The translations under genes were made by a program, and so were the position numbers. The notes below the pieces were generated by a model. It searched no databases and was not told the DNA's origin. It saw only the letters and a program-made list of their open reading frames with translations. Source: Chryseobacterium sp. JUb7 (GTDB taxonomy: Bacteria; Bacteroidota; Bacteroidia; Flavobacteriales; Weeksellaceae). From it: a stretch of 64,000 nt of DNA. The stretch lies in the NCBI RefSeq assembly GCF_024806495.1, contig NZ_JANUFF010000003.1, positions 248,001-312,000 of the forward strand, given 5' to 3'. Below, piece by piece: positions 31,118-39,275 of this stretch (the stretch's first letter is position 1; the number at the start of each line of letters is the position of its first letter).

Positions 31118-31468
31118 ATGATAAAACAAGACCCGAATCATAAAACGACTTCGCCGGATTATAAAAGGATTTTTAAGGATATGATAGAAATGAAGTATCC
31201 TGAAAAAAAAGAGATATGCAAAAATATACTCAGTAAAAAAGAACTGTCAAGTTTGGATATTTTAAGCCTTAACAGAAAAATATTTGGGAATGAAGATAAA
31301 GAAACGGAACAGTTTAATCAGTCTCATCGTTCATATGACAAGGAAACTATTCTTGAAATTCTTGATCATCAGAAAAAAAACAAACTGAATAATTCTGAGC
31401 TGGCAAGAGATCTCAAAATGAGTAGAAATACGATTGCCAAATGGAAAAAATTATTTTGTTCGAATTAA
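31118..31468 (+). CDS. Orphan HTH protein (second of pair)
   Basis: A 116-residue, highly basic protein. The N-terminal part (YKRIFKDMIEMKYPEKKEIC, then ILSKKELSSLDILSLNRKIF) is a helical unit often seen together with the preceding family; the C-terminus (NNSELARDLKMSRNTIAKWKKLF) is a clear helix-turn-helix. No catalytic domain. The 16-nt spacing implies co-transcription with the upstream gene. Probable regulator or remnant of a mobile-element accessory protein; a strong terminator follows. Confidence 0.75.
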   Translation: MIKQDPNHKTTSPDYKRIFKDMIEMKYPEKKEICKNILSKKELSSLDILSLNRKIFGNEDKETEQFNQSHRSYDKETILEILDHQKKNKLNNSELARDLKMSRNTIAKWKKLFCSN

Positions 31469-31509
31469 ATATTCAGTCGAAATAATGATTAGATTAAATT
31501 TTATAGGAT

Positions 31510-31541
31510 AAGATCTCTCAGATTTGAGGGATCTTTTATTT
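31510..31541 (+). terminator. Intrinsic terminator
   Basis: Stem AAGATCTCTCA / TGAGGGATCTT (one mismatch pair, 4-nt loop) followed by a T-rich tail, 42 nt after the HTH gene stop. Confidence 0.83.
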
Positions 31542-31577
31542 TTACCCATTTTCTTGTTTTCTATTAAAAAAATAAAT

Positions 31578-31640
31578 TCTGTACCCATAAAAATACAAAC
31601 TTCTGTATCTGTATCCTAGATTAATTAGGTTTTACCTTTG
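31578..31640 (+). promoter_or_regulatory. Promoter with direct repeats, likely MocR-controlled
   Basis: The -7 element TACCTTTG is at 31633-31640. Upstream, TTCTGTACCC (31578), TTCTGTATCT (31601) and CTGTATCCT (31609) are direct repeats placed over the -33 region. MocR-type regulators are known to bind direct repeats and one is encoded downstream at 32082. The link is inference. Confidence 0.45.
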
Positions 31641-31660
31641 TTTACATAAAAGCAGGTAAT

Positions 31661-32026
31661 ATGGAAACGACTCTTCAATATCAGGATCGGCTTCAATTTG
31701 CTGAAGTCTATATATCAGACATGTCGGAGCTGAAAACTATTTTTCTTCAAAAGTTCAATGTCAGTAAGGTTAATGAAAACTTTGGAATTCCTTTTCTATT
31801 GGTGAAAAAGAATCATAAAACGGTGGCTTTTGCCAGTTTAGTGATTAATCAGGATGATGAAATTGATTTTGAAATTTATGAAACCGAACGCTGTACAAAA
31901 GAAGAAACGGATAAATTAAAAGATCAGGCAAAGACTTATTTTGAAAGAAAGGATTCAGAGAATTTTACAAACAGAGAGCAGCTTATAAGCAGTATTGCCA
32001 GAATGATTCACTGGCTGAATTCCTGA
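31661..32026 (+). CDS. Hypothetical protein upstream of a MocR regulator
   Basis: A 121-residue cytosolic protein I do not recognise. It is alpha/beta with a strand FGIPFLLVKKNHKTVAFASLVI and an acidic middle (NQDDEIDFEIYETE), then a long helix. No signal peptide or Cys motif. It lies 55 nt upstream of the MocR gene in the same direction and behind a promoter with direct repeats, which suggests it belongs to the regulator's own unit, perhaps as its first target. Confidence 0.7.
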   Translation: METTLQYQDRLQFAEVYISDMSELKTIFLQKFNVSKVNENFGIPFLLVKKNHKTVAFASLVINQDDEIDFEIYETERCTKEETDKLKDQAKTYFERKDSENFTNREQLISSIARMIHWLNS

Positions 32027-32081
32027 TGGTATAAATCTGATCTGATTTTGTTAAATTGTACATGTACTTAAAAAGAATTGT

Positions 32082-33497
32082 ATGTCAAGGGATGTTTTAT
32101 ATCTTAAAATTGCAAAATCCGTAACGGAGCAGATCCAGAGTGAGACTCTTCAGTTTGGAGACCGGCTGCCATCACTCAGAAGTGCGCAGAAACTCTATAA
32201 TGTAAGCTTAAACACTGTTAAACAAGCCTATATGGAGCTTGAAAGCAGGTCTCTGGTAGAATCAAGACCCAAGTACGGTTATTTCGTGAGTCAGACTTCT
32301 CAACGTAAGTTAGAGCTTCCTTCTGTTGCTAAAATGAAAATATCTGAAGGGAAAAATACGCCTCAGGATTTAGTGGATAAAGTATTCGGAACAATTGCCG
32401 GAACAGATGTGACTCAGTTTGCCCTGGGAATTCCCGGGAAAAGTTTTCTGCCTTTAGCCAAGCTTAAGAAATCGATCGTCAATGTTATAAAAAATAAAAA
32501 TGACAGCGGTACCGATTACGAACCCGTGCAGGGAAGTGTGCATCTTCGACGCGAAATGGCAAAATGGGCATTGGTTTTAGAAGGTAAAATTACGGAGGAT
32601 GATCTGGTGATCACTTCCGGAGCAATGAATGCAGTGTATAACTGTCTGATGGCTGTTACCAAACCCGGAGATTCTGTAGCCGTGGAAAGCCCTGCATATT
32701 TTGGGATATTGCAGGCTATTCAGTTGTTGGGATTAAAGGTGGTGGAAATTCCTACTCACCCTATTTTGGGTGTAGATTTGGATGAATTAAAGAAAGTTCT
32801 TCCCACATTATCGGCATGCTGTTTTGTGACCAATTTCAACAATCCGTTAGGCTTTCAGATGCCGGATGATAACAAGAAAGAGCTGGTAAGGCTGATTACA
32901 GAATATAATGTTCCTCTGATTGAGGATGATATTTACGGAAATCTTTATTTCGGGGCAGAAAGACCCAAACCATGCAAATATTATGATGAAGCAGGTCTTG
33001 TCATGTGGATAGGATCTGTTTCAAAGGCTTTGGCGCCGGGATATCGGGTCGGGTGGGTAGCTCCCGGAAAATTTAAAGAGAAAATAATCCGTCAGAAAAT
33101 TGTACAGACGGTTTGCAGCCCTTCACTGTATTCTGATGTAATTGCAGATTTTCTTGAGCATGGCCGTTATGATCATCATTTACGAACTTTCAGAAATAAA
33201 TTATACGCCAATTATCTTCAGATTCAAAAGTCTGTAGCGGCTTATTTTCCTGATAACACAAAGGTTTCAGGACCAAAAGGTGGGTTTATGCTCTGGCTGG
33301 AGCTTGATAAAAGAATCTGCACAGAAGATCTTTATGATGAAGCCTTCAGTCAGAAAATTAATTTTGCCCCCGGGAGAATGTTTTCTCAATACAACCAATA
33401 TCAGAATTGTATGCGTCTTAACTATGCCTTAGAATGGACAGATCGCGTAGAAAGTGATCTTGAAAAACTGGGTAAAATGATAAAAAACAGAATTTAA
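32082..33497 (+). CDS. MocR-family regulator: GntR HTH fused to aminotransferase fold
   Basis: A 471-residue MocR/PdxR-type protein. Residues 1-75 are a GntR winged helix (YLKIAKSVTEQIQSETLQFG, then RLPSLRSAQKLYNVSLNTVKQAY). Residues 100-470 are a fold-type I PLP domain: TSGAMNAVYNCLMAV, NFNNPLGFQMP, IEDDIYGNL, and the PLP lysine in WIGSVSKALAPGYRVGW. Such proteins sense PLP, GABA, taurine or amino acids and activate nearby metabolic genes. A 10-bp palindrome GTACATGTAC (32058-32067) lies just before its start. A GNAT gene follows 17 nt downstream. Confidence 0.93.
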   Translation: MSRDVLYLKIAKSVTEQIQSETLQFGDRLPSLRSAQKLYNVSLNTVKQAYMELESRSLVESRPKYGYFVSQTSQRKLELPSVAKMKISEGKNTPQDLVDKVFGTIAGTDVTQFALGIPGKSFLPLAKLKKSIVNVIKNKNDSGTDYEPVQGSVHLRREMAKWALVLEGKITEDDLVITSGAMNAVYNCLMAVTKPGDSVAVESPAYFGILQAIQLLGLKVVEIPTHPILGVDLDELKKVLPTLSACCFVTNFNNPLGFQMPDDNKKELVRLITEYNVPLIEDDIYGNLYFGAERPKPCKYYDEAGLVMWIGSVSKALAPGYRVGWVAPGKFKEKIIRQKIVQTVCSPSLYSDVIADFLEHGRYDHHLRTFRNKLYANYLQIQKSVAAYFPDNTKVSGPKGGFMLWLELDKRICTEDLYDEAFSQKINFAPGRMFSQYNQYQNCMRLNYALEWTDRVESDLEKLGKMIKNRI

Positions 33498-33513
33498 TAT
33501 AAAAAACAAAGCA

Positions 33514-33999
33514 ATGAGTGATTCTAATAATGAAGTGATAATTGTGGAATATGAATCAGGATATCAAAAGGATTTCAGAAGATTGAATGAAGAATGGATC
33601 AGTAAATTCTTTAAAATGGAGGCAAGTGATTATAAGGCACTGGATCATCCTCAGGAATATATTCTCGATAAAGGAGGAAGAATTGTTTTTGCTCTTCTGA
33701 ATAATGAAGTAGTGGGAACCTGTGCATTGATAAAGTCCTCTGCTGAACCCTTGATATTTGAATTGGCGAAAATGGCAGTAAGCCCGAAAGCGCAGGGTAA
33801 AAAGATTGGATATTTAATCGGTGATGCATTAATTGATAGGGCTGAAAAGATGAATGCTAAAGAAATTTTTCTTGAAACAAATTCTTCTCTTGTTCCGGCT
33901 ATAAAACTCTACGAGAAACTGGGATTTAAACATGTTCCTACGGTAGACTCACCTTATGAGCGCTGCGATACAAGAATGCTTTTGAAGCTGGACCAATAG
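33514..33999 (+). CDS. GNAT-family N-acetyltransferase
   Basis: A 161-residue GCN5-related acyltransferase. Acetyl-CoA site: LAKMAVSPKAQGKKIGYLIGDALI (Q/R-x-x-G-x-G/A type), followed by EIFLETNSSLVPAIKLYEKLGF. It likely acetylates a small amine or amino acid. Only 17 nt separates it from the MocR gene, so it is probably co-expressed and may act on the metabolite sensed by that regulator. Confidence 0.88.
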   Translation: MSDSNNEVIIVEYESGYQKDFRRLNEEWISKFFKMEASDYKALDHPQEYILDKGGRIVFALLNNEVVGTCALIKSSAEPLIFELAKMAVSPKAQGKKIGYLIGDALIDRAEKMNAKEIFLETNSSLVPAIKLYEKLGFKHVPTVDSPYERCDTRMLLKLDQ

Positions 34000-34010
34000 A
34001 AACAAAAAAA

Positions 34011-34050
34011 GATATTAGAACTTGGACCGGATGATCTTTGTTCTAATATC
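34011..34050. terminator. Hairpin between convergent genes
   Basis: Perfect 11-bp stem GATATTAGAAC / GTTCTAATATC with an 18-nt loop; A-run on the left and AAAAA on the right, so it can act in either direction between the GNAT gene and the leftward phosphodiesterase gene. Confidence 0.65.
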
Positions 34051-34088
34051 AAAAATGTAAATCTAATAATTACTTTAATGCGATGTAT

Positions 34089-35942
34089 CTATTTTTTAAT
34101 AAAAGTTTTTGAAAGAGATTTTGATGCCCCGATGATTTTGATAAAATAAAGACCGTTTGATAGCCCGTTGATGTCAATTTTTTCATCATAACTTCCATTG
34201 GAAGACTTTACTTTTTTTGATAAAACCAATGATCCTTTTGCGTCAATAATTTCAGCTTTCATTTCCTTTTCTTCAGATTTGAATTGAATATTGATGTTCT
34301 GAGAAGCAGGATTGGGATAAATTTTAAAATCATTAGCTGTAGCCTTGATGTCGCCGGTAGATAAGCTTCCGTTTTGACAAACAGGAATTCTATTGACTCC
34401 ATCTATACCCCATGAAGACTGAACGGGGATGCACAACCAGTTTAATACCGTTGGGAAATGATCTGTTTCTCTTGTTGTGGTCAGATAATTATAAATTTTA
34501 AAAGTATTTGCAGTATTGGCACTATAAGTTGGAGATCCAGTGATTGCTGCATTATTGTTATTTGGACTAGAGTCAACCAATGTGTTTCCGGAAGTCTGAT
34601 CGCACTTATAATTGGCCAGTAACTGATTATAATAAGGATGTGAAGAAGTAACATCCTGGTTGGCCCAGTTGATAATCACATCATTCGGAAGTGCTGAATT
34701 CCAGATTCTGATATCTTTAAAAGAAGCTGCTAAATTTAGATTGTAAGTATTCGTTCCATCCTGATTGATGGTTAATGGCAGCCCAGAGTCAATATTTCCG
34801 ATCATATTCATTTTAGCAAAAGTTACCGGAACACCGTCTTCGTACATTGTTACCAATCCGTCTCTGTCAAAGCTTACAGCGATATGTTTCCATTGGTTGG
34901 TTTCTACTTTTCCGCCTACCAGATCTATTCTGTTGGTTCCGTCACCGATATTCATTTTAAAAGTTTGCCCTGAATATCCTGAAATGACAAAACCTTTATT
35001 TTTTCCGTTAGCCCAGTTTTTATTGCTCAGCATCACCGGATCGCTTGAATAGGCTGCATTCGGTTTTACCCAGAATTCAATCGTGAAATCCTGACCAGCC
35101 CCAAAATTGAAAGGTGTCTGATTAGCAGGCTTTGCGTAGGTTCCTGCCGGAAAGCTCAGTTGGCTGAATGTTTTGCTGGATTCTAAAACCGTTTTACTGA
35201 TCTGCTGAGGCGTAAATCCGGGATTGGAATATACTGTGAAAATATCTCTTTCAGAAAGGCTTCCTCCACCATGTGAAGAATCTGTAGCTCCGTGGTCTGT
35301 CGTTAAAACAACCAGCCAGTCTTCATTATTATAAGTAGATCTTGCTTTCATAGCATTTACAATTTCACCGATATAAGTGTCTGTGGTCTGCATAGATGAT
35401 ACATATTGAGGCGTATTCGCATTAAATCCATAGGAGTGTCCCGCATGGTCTACATCATCAAAATCAACGAATAAAATATCAGGATTGTCATTTTGTAAAG
35501 CATTTACAGCTGCATTTTTTACCGCCAGATCACTTGCTAAATTGGTCTGTATGTCTGCATTTTGAATAATCTGGTCATTGATCGGAGCCCAATGAGCCAA
35601 AGAGATCGTTTTTAAATTCGGATTGTACGTTTCTGCTCTTGTCAGAAAATCGGGATAGTTTGTATAGTTTGGACTGGTAAAATTATTGTCCTGAACATTG
35701 TGTTTCGTATGCCAGACTCCTGTCAGCATGGTACTCCAGCCGTTTCCGCTCCAGGTTGTAGCGGCACAAAGCCCATCCAGAGAATAAATAGATTGATTGA
35801 TCAGATTGTGAATGTTGGGTGTATTGGAAGACATCATGACATCCGCGCGGCAACCATCAATACCGATAAAAAGAACTTTTTTAGTCTGAGCTCCAAAAAA
35901 GCAGCTCATTAAAACAGCCATTGAGAATAGTTTTGTTTTCAT
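34089..35942 (-). CDS. Secreted phosphodiesterase with LamG and T9SS sorting domains
   Basis: A 617-residue exported protein. Signal peptide ends FFGAQ; residues 20-250 are an alkaline-phosphatase-superfamily phosphodiesterase (nucleotide pyrophosphatase type: GIDGCRAD with metal Asp, ATTWSGNGW with the nucleophile Thr, VDFDDVDHAGH, TTDHGA). Residues 280-440 are a laminin-G-like concanavalin fold (FTIEFWVKPNAAY, QWKHIAVSFDRDG). Residues 545-617 are a type IX secretion sorting domain (FKIYPNPASQNINIQF to SKTFIKK). It is surface-exposed or released. Position at the end of a phosphonate-type cluster suggests it frees phosphonate or phosphate headgroups outside the cell. Confidence 0.92.
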   Translation of the reverse strand: MKTKLFSMAVLMSCFFGAQTKKVLFIGIDGCRADVMMSSNTPNIHNLINQSIYSLDGLCAATTWSGNGWSTMLTGVWHTKHNVQDNNFTSPNYTNYPDFLTRAETYNPNLKTISLAHWAPINDQIIQNADIQTNLASDLAVKNAAVNALQNDNPDILFVDFDDVDHAGHSYGFNANTPQYVSSMQTTDTYIGEIVNAMKARSTYNNEDWLVVLTTDHGATDSSHGGGSLSERDIFTVYSNPGFTPQQISKTVLESSKTFSQLSFPAGTYAKPANQTPFNFGAGQDFTIEFWVKPNAAYSSDPVMLSNKNWANGKNKGFVISGYSGQTFKMNIGDGTNRIDLVGGKVETNQWKHIAVSFDRDGLVTMYEDGVPVTFAKMNMIGNIDSGLPLTINQDGTNTYNLNLAASFKDIRIWNSALPNDVIINWANQDVTSSHPYYNQLLANYKCDQTSGNTLVDSSPNNNNAAITGSPTYSANTANTFKIYNYLTTTRETDHFPTVLNWLCIPVQSSWGIDGVNRIPVCQNGSLSTGDIKATANDFKIYPNPASQNINIQFKSEEKEMKAEIIDAKGSLVLSKKVKSSNGSYDEKIDINGLSNGLYFIKIIGASKSLSKTFIKK

Positions 35943-35969
35943 AAAGTAAGAGTTTTGAAAAAAGAAAAA

Positions 35970-36026
35970 GTTTACAAATAGTAATTTTAATTTAATAATT
36001 GTAAAATTAATTTACTATTTGTAAAC
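35970..36026. promoter_or_regulatory. Perfect 15-bp inverted repeat, candidate operator
   Basis: GTTTACAAATAGTAA (35970-35984) and its exact reverse complement (36012-36026) lie 27 nt apart, 28-84 nt upstream of the phosphodiesterase start. Closely related 15-mers occur upstream of the TonB operon (42389-42403) and of the HTH-cupin regulator (43127-43141), 13 of 15 bases matching in each. Confidence 0.65.
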
Positions 36027-36124
36027 ATGTGTGAACCCAATATTAATTATTTGATAATTAAATAGTTCTGATATATAAACTAAAATTGAGGCTGAATAAG
36101 TAAGCTAAAATTGAAAGAAGTAGT

Positions 36125-36793
36125 TTAAAGAATGTCTTCAGCCTCAGAAATTGTATTTAAAATATAATCGGGATTTGATTTTTCGAGTTCCGTTCGGGTT
36201 TGAGCTCCCGATAATACGGCGATAGTAAGCCCGCAGCCTGCATTTTTCCCTTCTTCAATATCTATGACGGAATCTCCGGCCTTTAAAACCGATTCGGGTC
36301 TAGTGATATTAAATTTCTCCATTGCAAGATGGATCATGGCGGGGCTTGGGCGGCTTTCTGAAACATCATCTGCAGTGATCATAGCATCAAAATGGACATT
36401 TTCTTTCCAGTTTAATCTATCTAAAAGTTGCTGTGCGATTTCACCGGTATATCCTGTATTCAGCACCACTTTTTTATTTTTTGACCTCATGCTCAGCAAG
36501 AAATTTTCAACTCCATCGATTGGTTTTACATCAAGATTCTGATAGGAAAGTTTTAACTGATCTGAAAAATTTTCAAAAATAGCGGATGCATCTTCTTCGT
36601 TTCCTCCAATTTCCTTTAATAAGCTGGTAATAGCTTCCAGTTTTTCCATACCGGCACAGACAGATAAAACTTTTTCTAAAGTGACATGGTAACCATAATC
36701 ATTTACAGAATTCATCACTGTTTTATACACCACATTATCTTCATCGATCGTTGTTCCGGCCATATCCAGAACCAATAATTCTATATTTTTCAT
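36125..36793 (-). CDS. Phosphonatase-like HAD hydrolase (PhnX-like)
   Basis: A 222-residue HAD hydrolase of the phosphonatase-like group (TIGR03351 type). Motif I LDMAGTTIDED has the DxAGT signature of phosphonoacetaldehyde hydrolase; Lys51 in CAGMEKLEAI aligns with the Schiff-base lysine region of PhnX; motif II/III appear as LNTGYTGE and SRPSPAM, motif IV as KAGDSVIDIEEG. Expected role: cleavage of the C-P bond of phosphonoacetaldehyde or a related aldehyde. It starts 5 nt after the FAD oxidoreductase stop, the partnership that defines this family. Confidence 0.9.
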   Translation of the reverse strand: MKNIELLVLDMAGTTIDEDNVVYKTVMNSVNDYGYHVTLEKVLSVCAGMEKLEAITSLLKEIGGNEEDASAIFENFSDQLKLSYQNLDVKPIDGVENFLLSMRSKNKKVVLNTGYTGEIAQQLLDRLNWKENVHFDAMITADDVSESRPSPAMIHLAMEKFNITRPESVLKAGDSVIDIEEGKNAGCGLTIAVLSGAQTRTELEKSNPDYILNTISEAEDIL

Positions 36794-36798
36794 TTAAT

Positions 36799-37953
36799 TT
36801 ATGCGTAAATTTTATCTATATTAAATTTTGAAAAGCCTCCGCTTCCTGTCATTCCTTTCCCTCCGATCCCGGTTATAATGTGAATATTCGGAGAAGGCAT
36901 ATGTTCAAAAATATCCTGGGTTTTGCATTGTGAATAAATTCCAAACCATCTTCTCTGAATTTCGTAAGTAGGTAAATCGATAATTTTTTTGGCTTCATTG
37001 ATCATAAATTCATCAATTTCCATATTAAGATCATAGCCAAGGTCATCAGCGTTTTTTGCATCAGCATATTCGTGTGAGTCGCCCAAAATAATTGATCCGT
37101 CAAGTGCCTGTTTGAAAAGAATATGAATTCCGAACTTCTTCTCGAAAGAATTTTTTTCCTCTGAAGCTTTAATGGGATGAAAAGAAGGACATTCTTCAAA
37201 AGCCTCGTATCTTCTGATGGAAAGACCTGTTAAAATATTTCCAGGAAGAGAATAAATTCCCTGTGGTTTTGTCTGCAACATCTGTAGCTTGCTGACTTCC
37301 AGATCACTTTCATTAAATACAGTTGGGTACAATGTTTTAAACTCATGACCGCCGCAGATGATGATTTTTGAAGCATTAAATTCGGTTCCGTCTGACGCGA
37401 TAGCTATACATCCGTTATCATTTTCATAAGTTTCGGAAACAGTGGTATTGTAGAAAATTTTTAATCCTGATTTTTCCTGCAAAAGGCTGTGGAGTTTTAC
37501 AATCATTTCTGCAGAATCCACGGATATTTCGTTTGGAAAAAACAGGCCTCCTTTGCAATAGTCAGAGCGTAAGCCATCATATTTTTGAATACAGTCGTTT
37601 TTTGATAAAAGAATTGATTTGTAATCGTTGTTCTTATTCATTTCATAAAGCTCTTCAATAAGCTGAAGTTCTTCATCGTTGGAGGCAATATACACAGAAC
37701 CGTTTTTTCTTATCGTTAAATCTGCCTGAGCATGAAGTTCATCATAAATTTTTAAACTTTCTTTTCCGAAATTCTGCCATTTAATGTCCATTCCGGAAGG
37801 GACAACCTGTCCGAAATTTCTAACCGTTGCTCCCTGAGGTACAGAATTTCTTTCCAGCAAGGCTACTTTAAGATTTTTCTTCAGCGCATGATAGGCATGG
37901 AATGTTCCTAATATTCCGCCTCCTACAACGATTAAGTCAAATTTTGTTGTCAT
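36799..37953 (-). CDS. FAD-dependent amine oxidoreductase (HpnW type)
   Basis: A 384-residue DAO-family flavoprotein: GGGILGTFHAYHAL dinucleotide fold (11-24), VPQGATVRNFGQV, and GIGGKGMTGSGGF near the C-terminus. It matches the TIGR03364 (HpnW) group, known for synteny with PhnX-like hydrolases. Oxidative deamination of an aminophosphonate (for example 2-aminoethylphosphonate or its N-methyl form) would yield the aldehyde used by the next enzyme. Start is 3 nt after the permease stop. Substrate inferred from context. Confidence 0.91.
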   Translation of the reverse strand: MTTKFDLIVVGGGILGTFHAYHALKKNLKVALLERNSVPQGATVRNFGQVVPSGMDIKWQNFGKESLKIYDELHAQADLTIRKNGSVYIASNDEELQLIEELYEMNKNNDYKSILLSKNDCIQKYDGLRSDYCKGGLFFPNEISVDSAEMIVKLHSLLQEKSGLKIFYNTTVSETYENDNGCIAIASDGTEFNASKIIICGGHEFKTLYPTVFNESDLEVSKLQMLQTKPQGIYSLPGNILTGLSIRRYEAFEECPSFHPIKASEEKNSFEKKFGIHILFKQALDGSIILGDSHEYADAKNADDLGYDLNMEIDEFMINEAKKIIDLPTYEIQRRWFGIYSQCKTQDIFEHMPSPNIHIITGIGGKGMTGSGGFSKFNIDKIYA

Positions 37954-37956
37954 TTT

Positions 37957-39264
37957 TTAACTATAATTTTTAATTTTCGATGAATCGAAATTGATATATT
38001 GATTATTACCCGATTTGGGTTTTGCTTTTCTTCGGAATGCCAGAAAAGCAATAACCGAAGACGTTAATACAATGGCTACAATGATATAATTCAGTTTAAT
38101 ATAAAAATTAAGCCATGAAGTATGGGCAAATCCGAAGTTTTTGTACAGTAAAATTAAAACGCTTCCCAGATAACCAAAAGAATCCACGACGTACACCAGA
38201 AAGCCTACATTTCCTTTAATATCAAAAGCGGCGATCATTCTGTCAAAATAAATTCCGTTAAAAGGAACATAACAGATATACATCCCAAATCCGGAAAGAA
38301 CCATCCACATAAACGGTGAAACCGACCCCGTCTGAAAAAGATAGGTTGAAAAGCCAACCAGAGAAACTCCTGCAAAAAGAATATAATGGTAATAAGCGAA
38401 AGCTTTTTTATTGTTTTTAACTTTCACCATGAAGCTCAAAATAAGGAGAACCATAATTGCAATGGGAATTTCCGTGAGGGTGAAGATTGAACTGTCGAAT
38501 TTGATGTGCAGCCCATCCCAGATTTCACGGTTGAAATTGTCTCTGAAATCTCTTAAAATAGTTAAGCTCACATATAAAAAAGTAATGCACACGATCGGAA
38601 TAAAAAACTGTTTGATGAGCTCTTTCCTGCCTTTTTTATCAAGTGGTTGTCTCTTATTTTTCAGTAAAATGTCCTCTTCCGTCGGCTGAGGGATTTTCTC
38701 AATAAGAAAACCAAATAATATTAACGGGATAATGAAAATCAATCCGGCAGAAAATGGCATCCAGAATTCTGAAATATTAAAGGTATCCATTAAAAATTTC
38801 CCGACAGATTTTGTAAACCCCGAAGAAACTACAAAGCTTGAGCATAAAAACAATCCGATAATTTCAGTGGTTTTTCTTCCTTCGATATAGGAGAAAACAA
38901 TTCCCCAGATCATTCCGAGTGGTACACCATTAATAAACATAAAAATAATGTTGTAAGGAGCCGGAACTACAGCAAATCCTAATAGGGAAAGCTCTGCAAC
39001 CGCAATGAAGGTGAATAAATAGAAGATTCTTTTTTCAGGTTTTAATTCTGAAATAAATTTTATTCCGATAAATTTTGAAATAAAATAGCCGACCGCCTGA
39101 GCAATTATAATTAAAATCTTATAATCGATCCCGAAATAAGAAAGACTTTCAAAAGAAGCTACTGTAAATGGTTTTCTAAAGCCATACATGCAAAAGTAGA
39201 TCCCAAAAGCAGCGAATGCTGCTTTCAGGGTTACCTGTGATTTTTTATTAATGGATTGGGCCAT
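37957..39264 (-). CDS. DUF5690 MFS-like inner-membrane permease
   Basis: A 435-residue membrane protein with about 12 helices. AAFGIYFCMYGFRKPFTVASF near the N-terminus and a GlpT/UhpT-like layout indicate an organophosphate/phosphonate-antiporter-like MFS transporter of the DUF5690 family. It likely moves the phosphonate substrate across the inner membrane after passage through the upstream TonB receptor. It lies 11 nt after the receptor stop and 3 nt before the oxidoreductase start, clearly in one operon. Confidence 0.88.
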   Translation of the reverse strand: MAQSINKKSQVTLKAAFAAFGIYFCMYGFRKPFTVASFESLSYFGIDYKILIIIAQAVGYFISKFIGIKFISELKPEKRIFYLFTFIAVAELSLLGFAVVPAPYNIIFMFINGVPLGMIWGIVFSYIEGRKTTEIIGLFLCSSFVVSSGFTKSVGKFLMDTFNISEFWMPFSAGLIFIIPLILFGFLIEKIPQPTEEDILLKNKRQPLDKKGRKELIKQFFIPIVCITFLYVSLTILRDFRDNFNREIWDGLHIKFDSSIFTLTEIPIAIMVLLILSFMVKVKNNKKAFAYYHYILFAGVSLVGFSTYLFQTGSVSPFMWMVLSGFGMYICYVPFNGIYFDRMIAAFDIKGNVGFLVYVVDSFGYLGSVLILLYKNFGFAHTSWLNFYIKLNYIIVAIVLTSSVIAFLAFRRKAKPKSGNNQYINFDSSKIKNYS

Positions 39265-39275
39265 TTTTAATTAAT

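Noticed and set aside
30613-31468. Insertion sequence
   Set aside because: HTH-only proteins, no DDE domain, no terminal inverted repeats or target duplication found nearby.
36125-39264. Carbon-phosphorus lyase pathway
   Set aside because: No phnG-phnM homologues are present; the genes fit a hydrolytic PhnX-like route instead.
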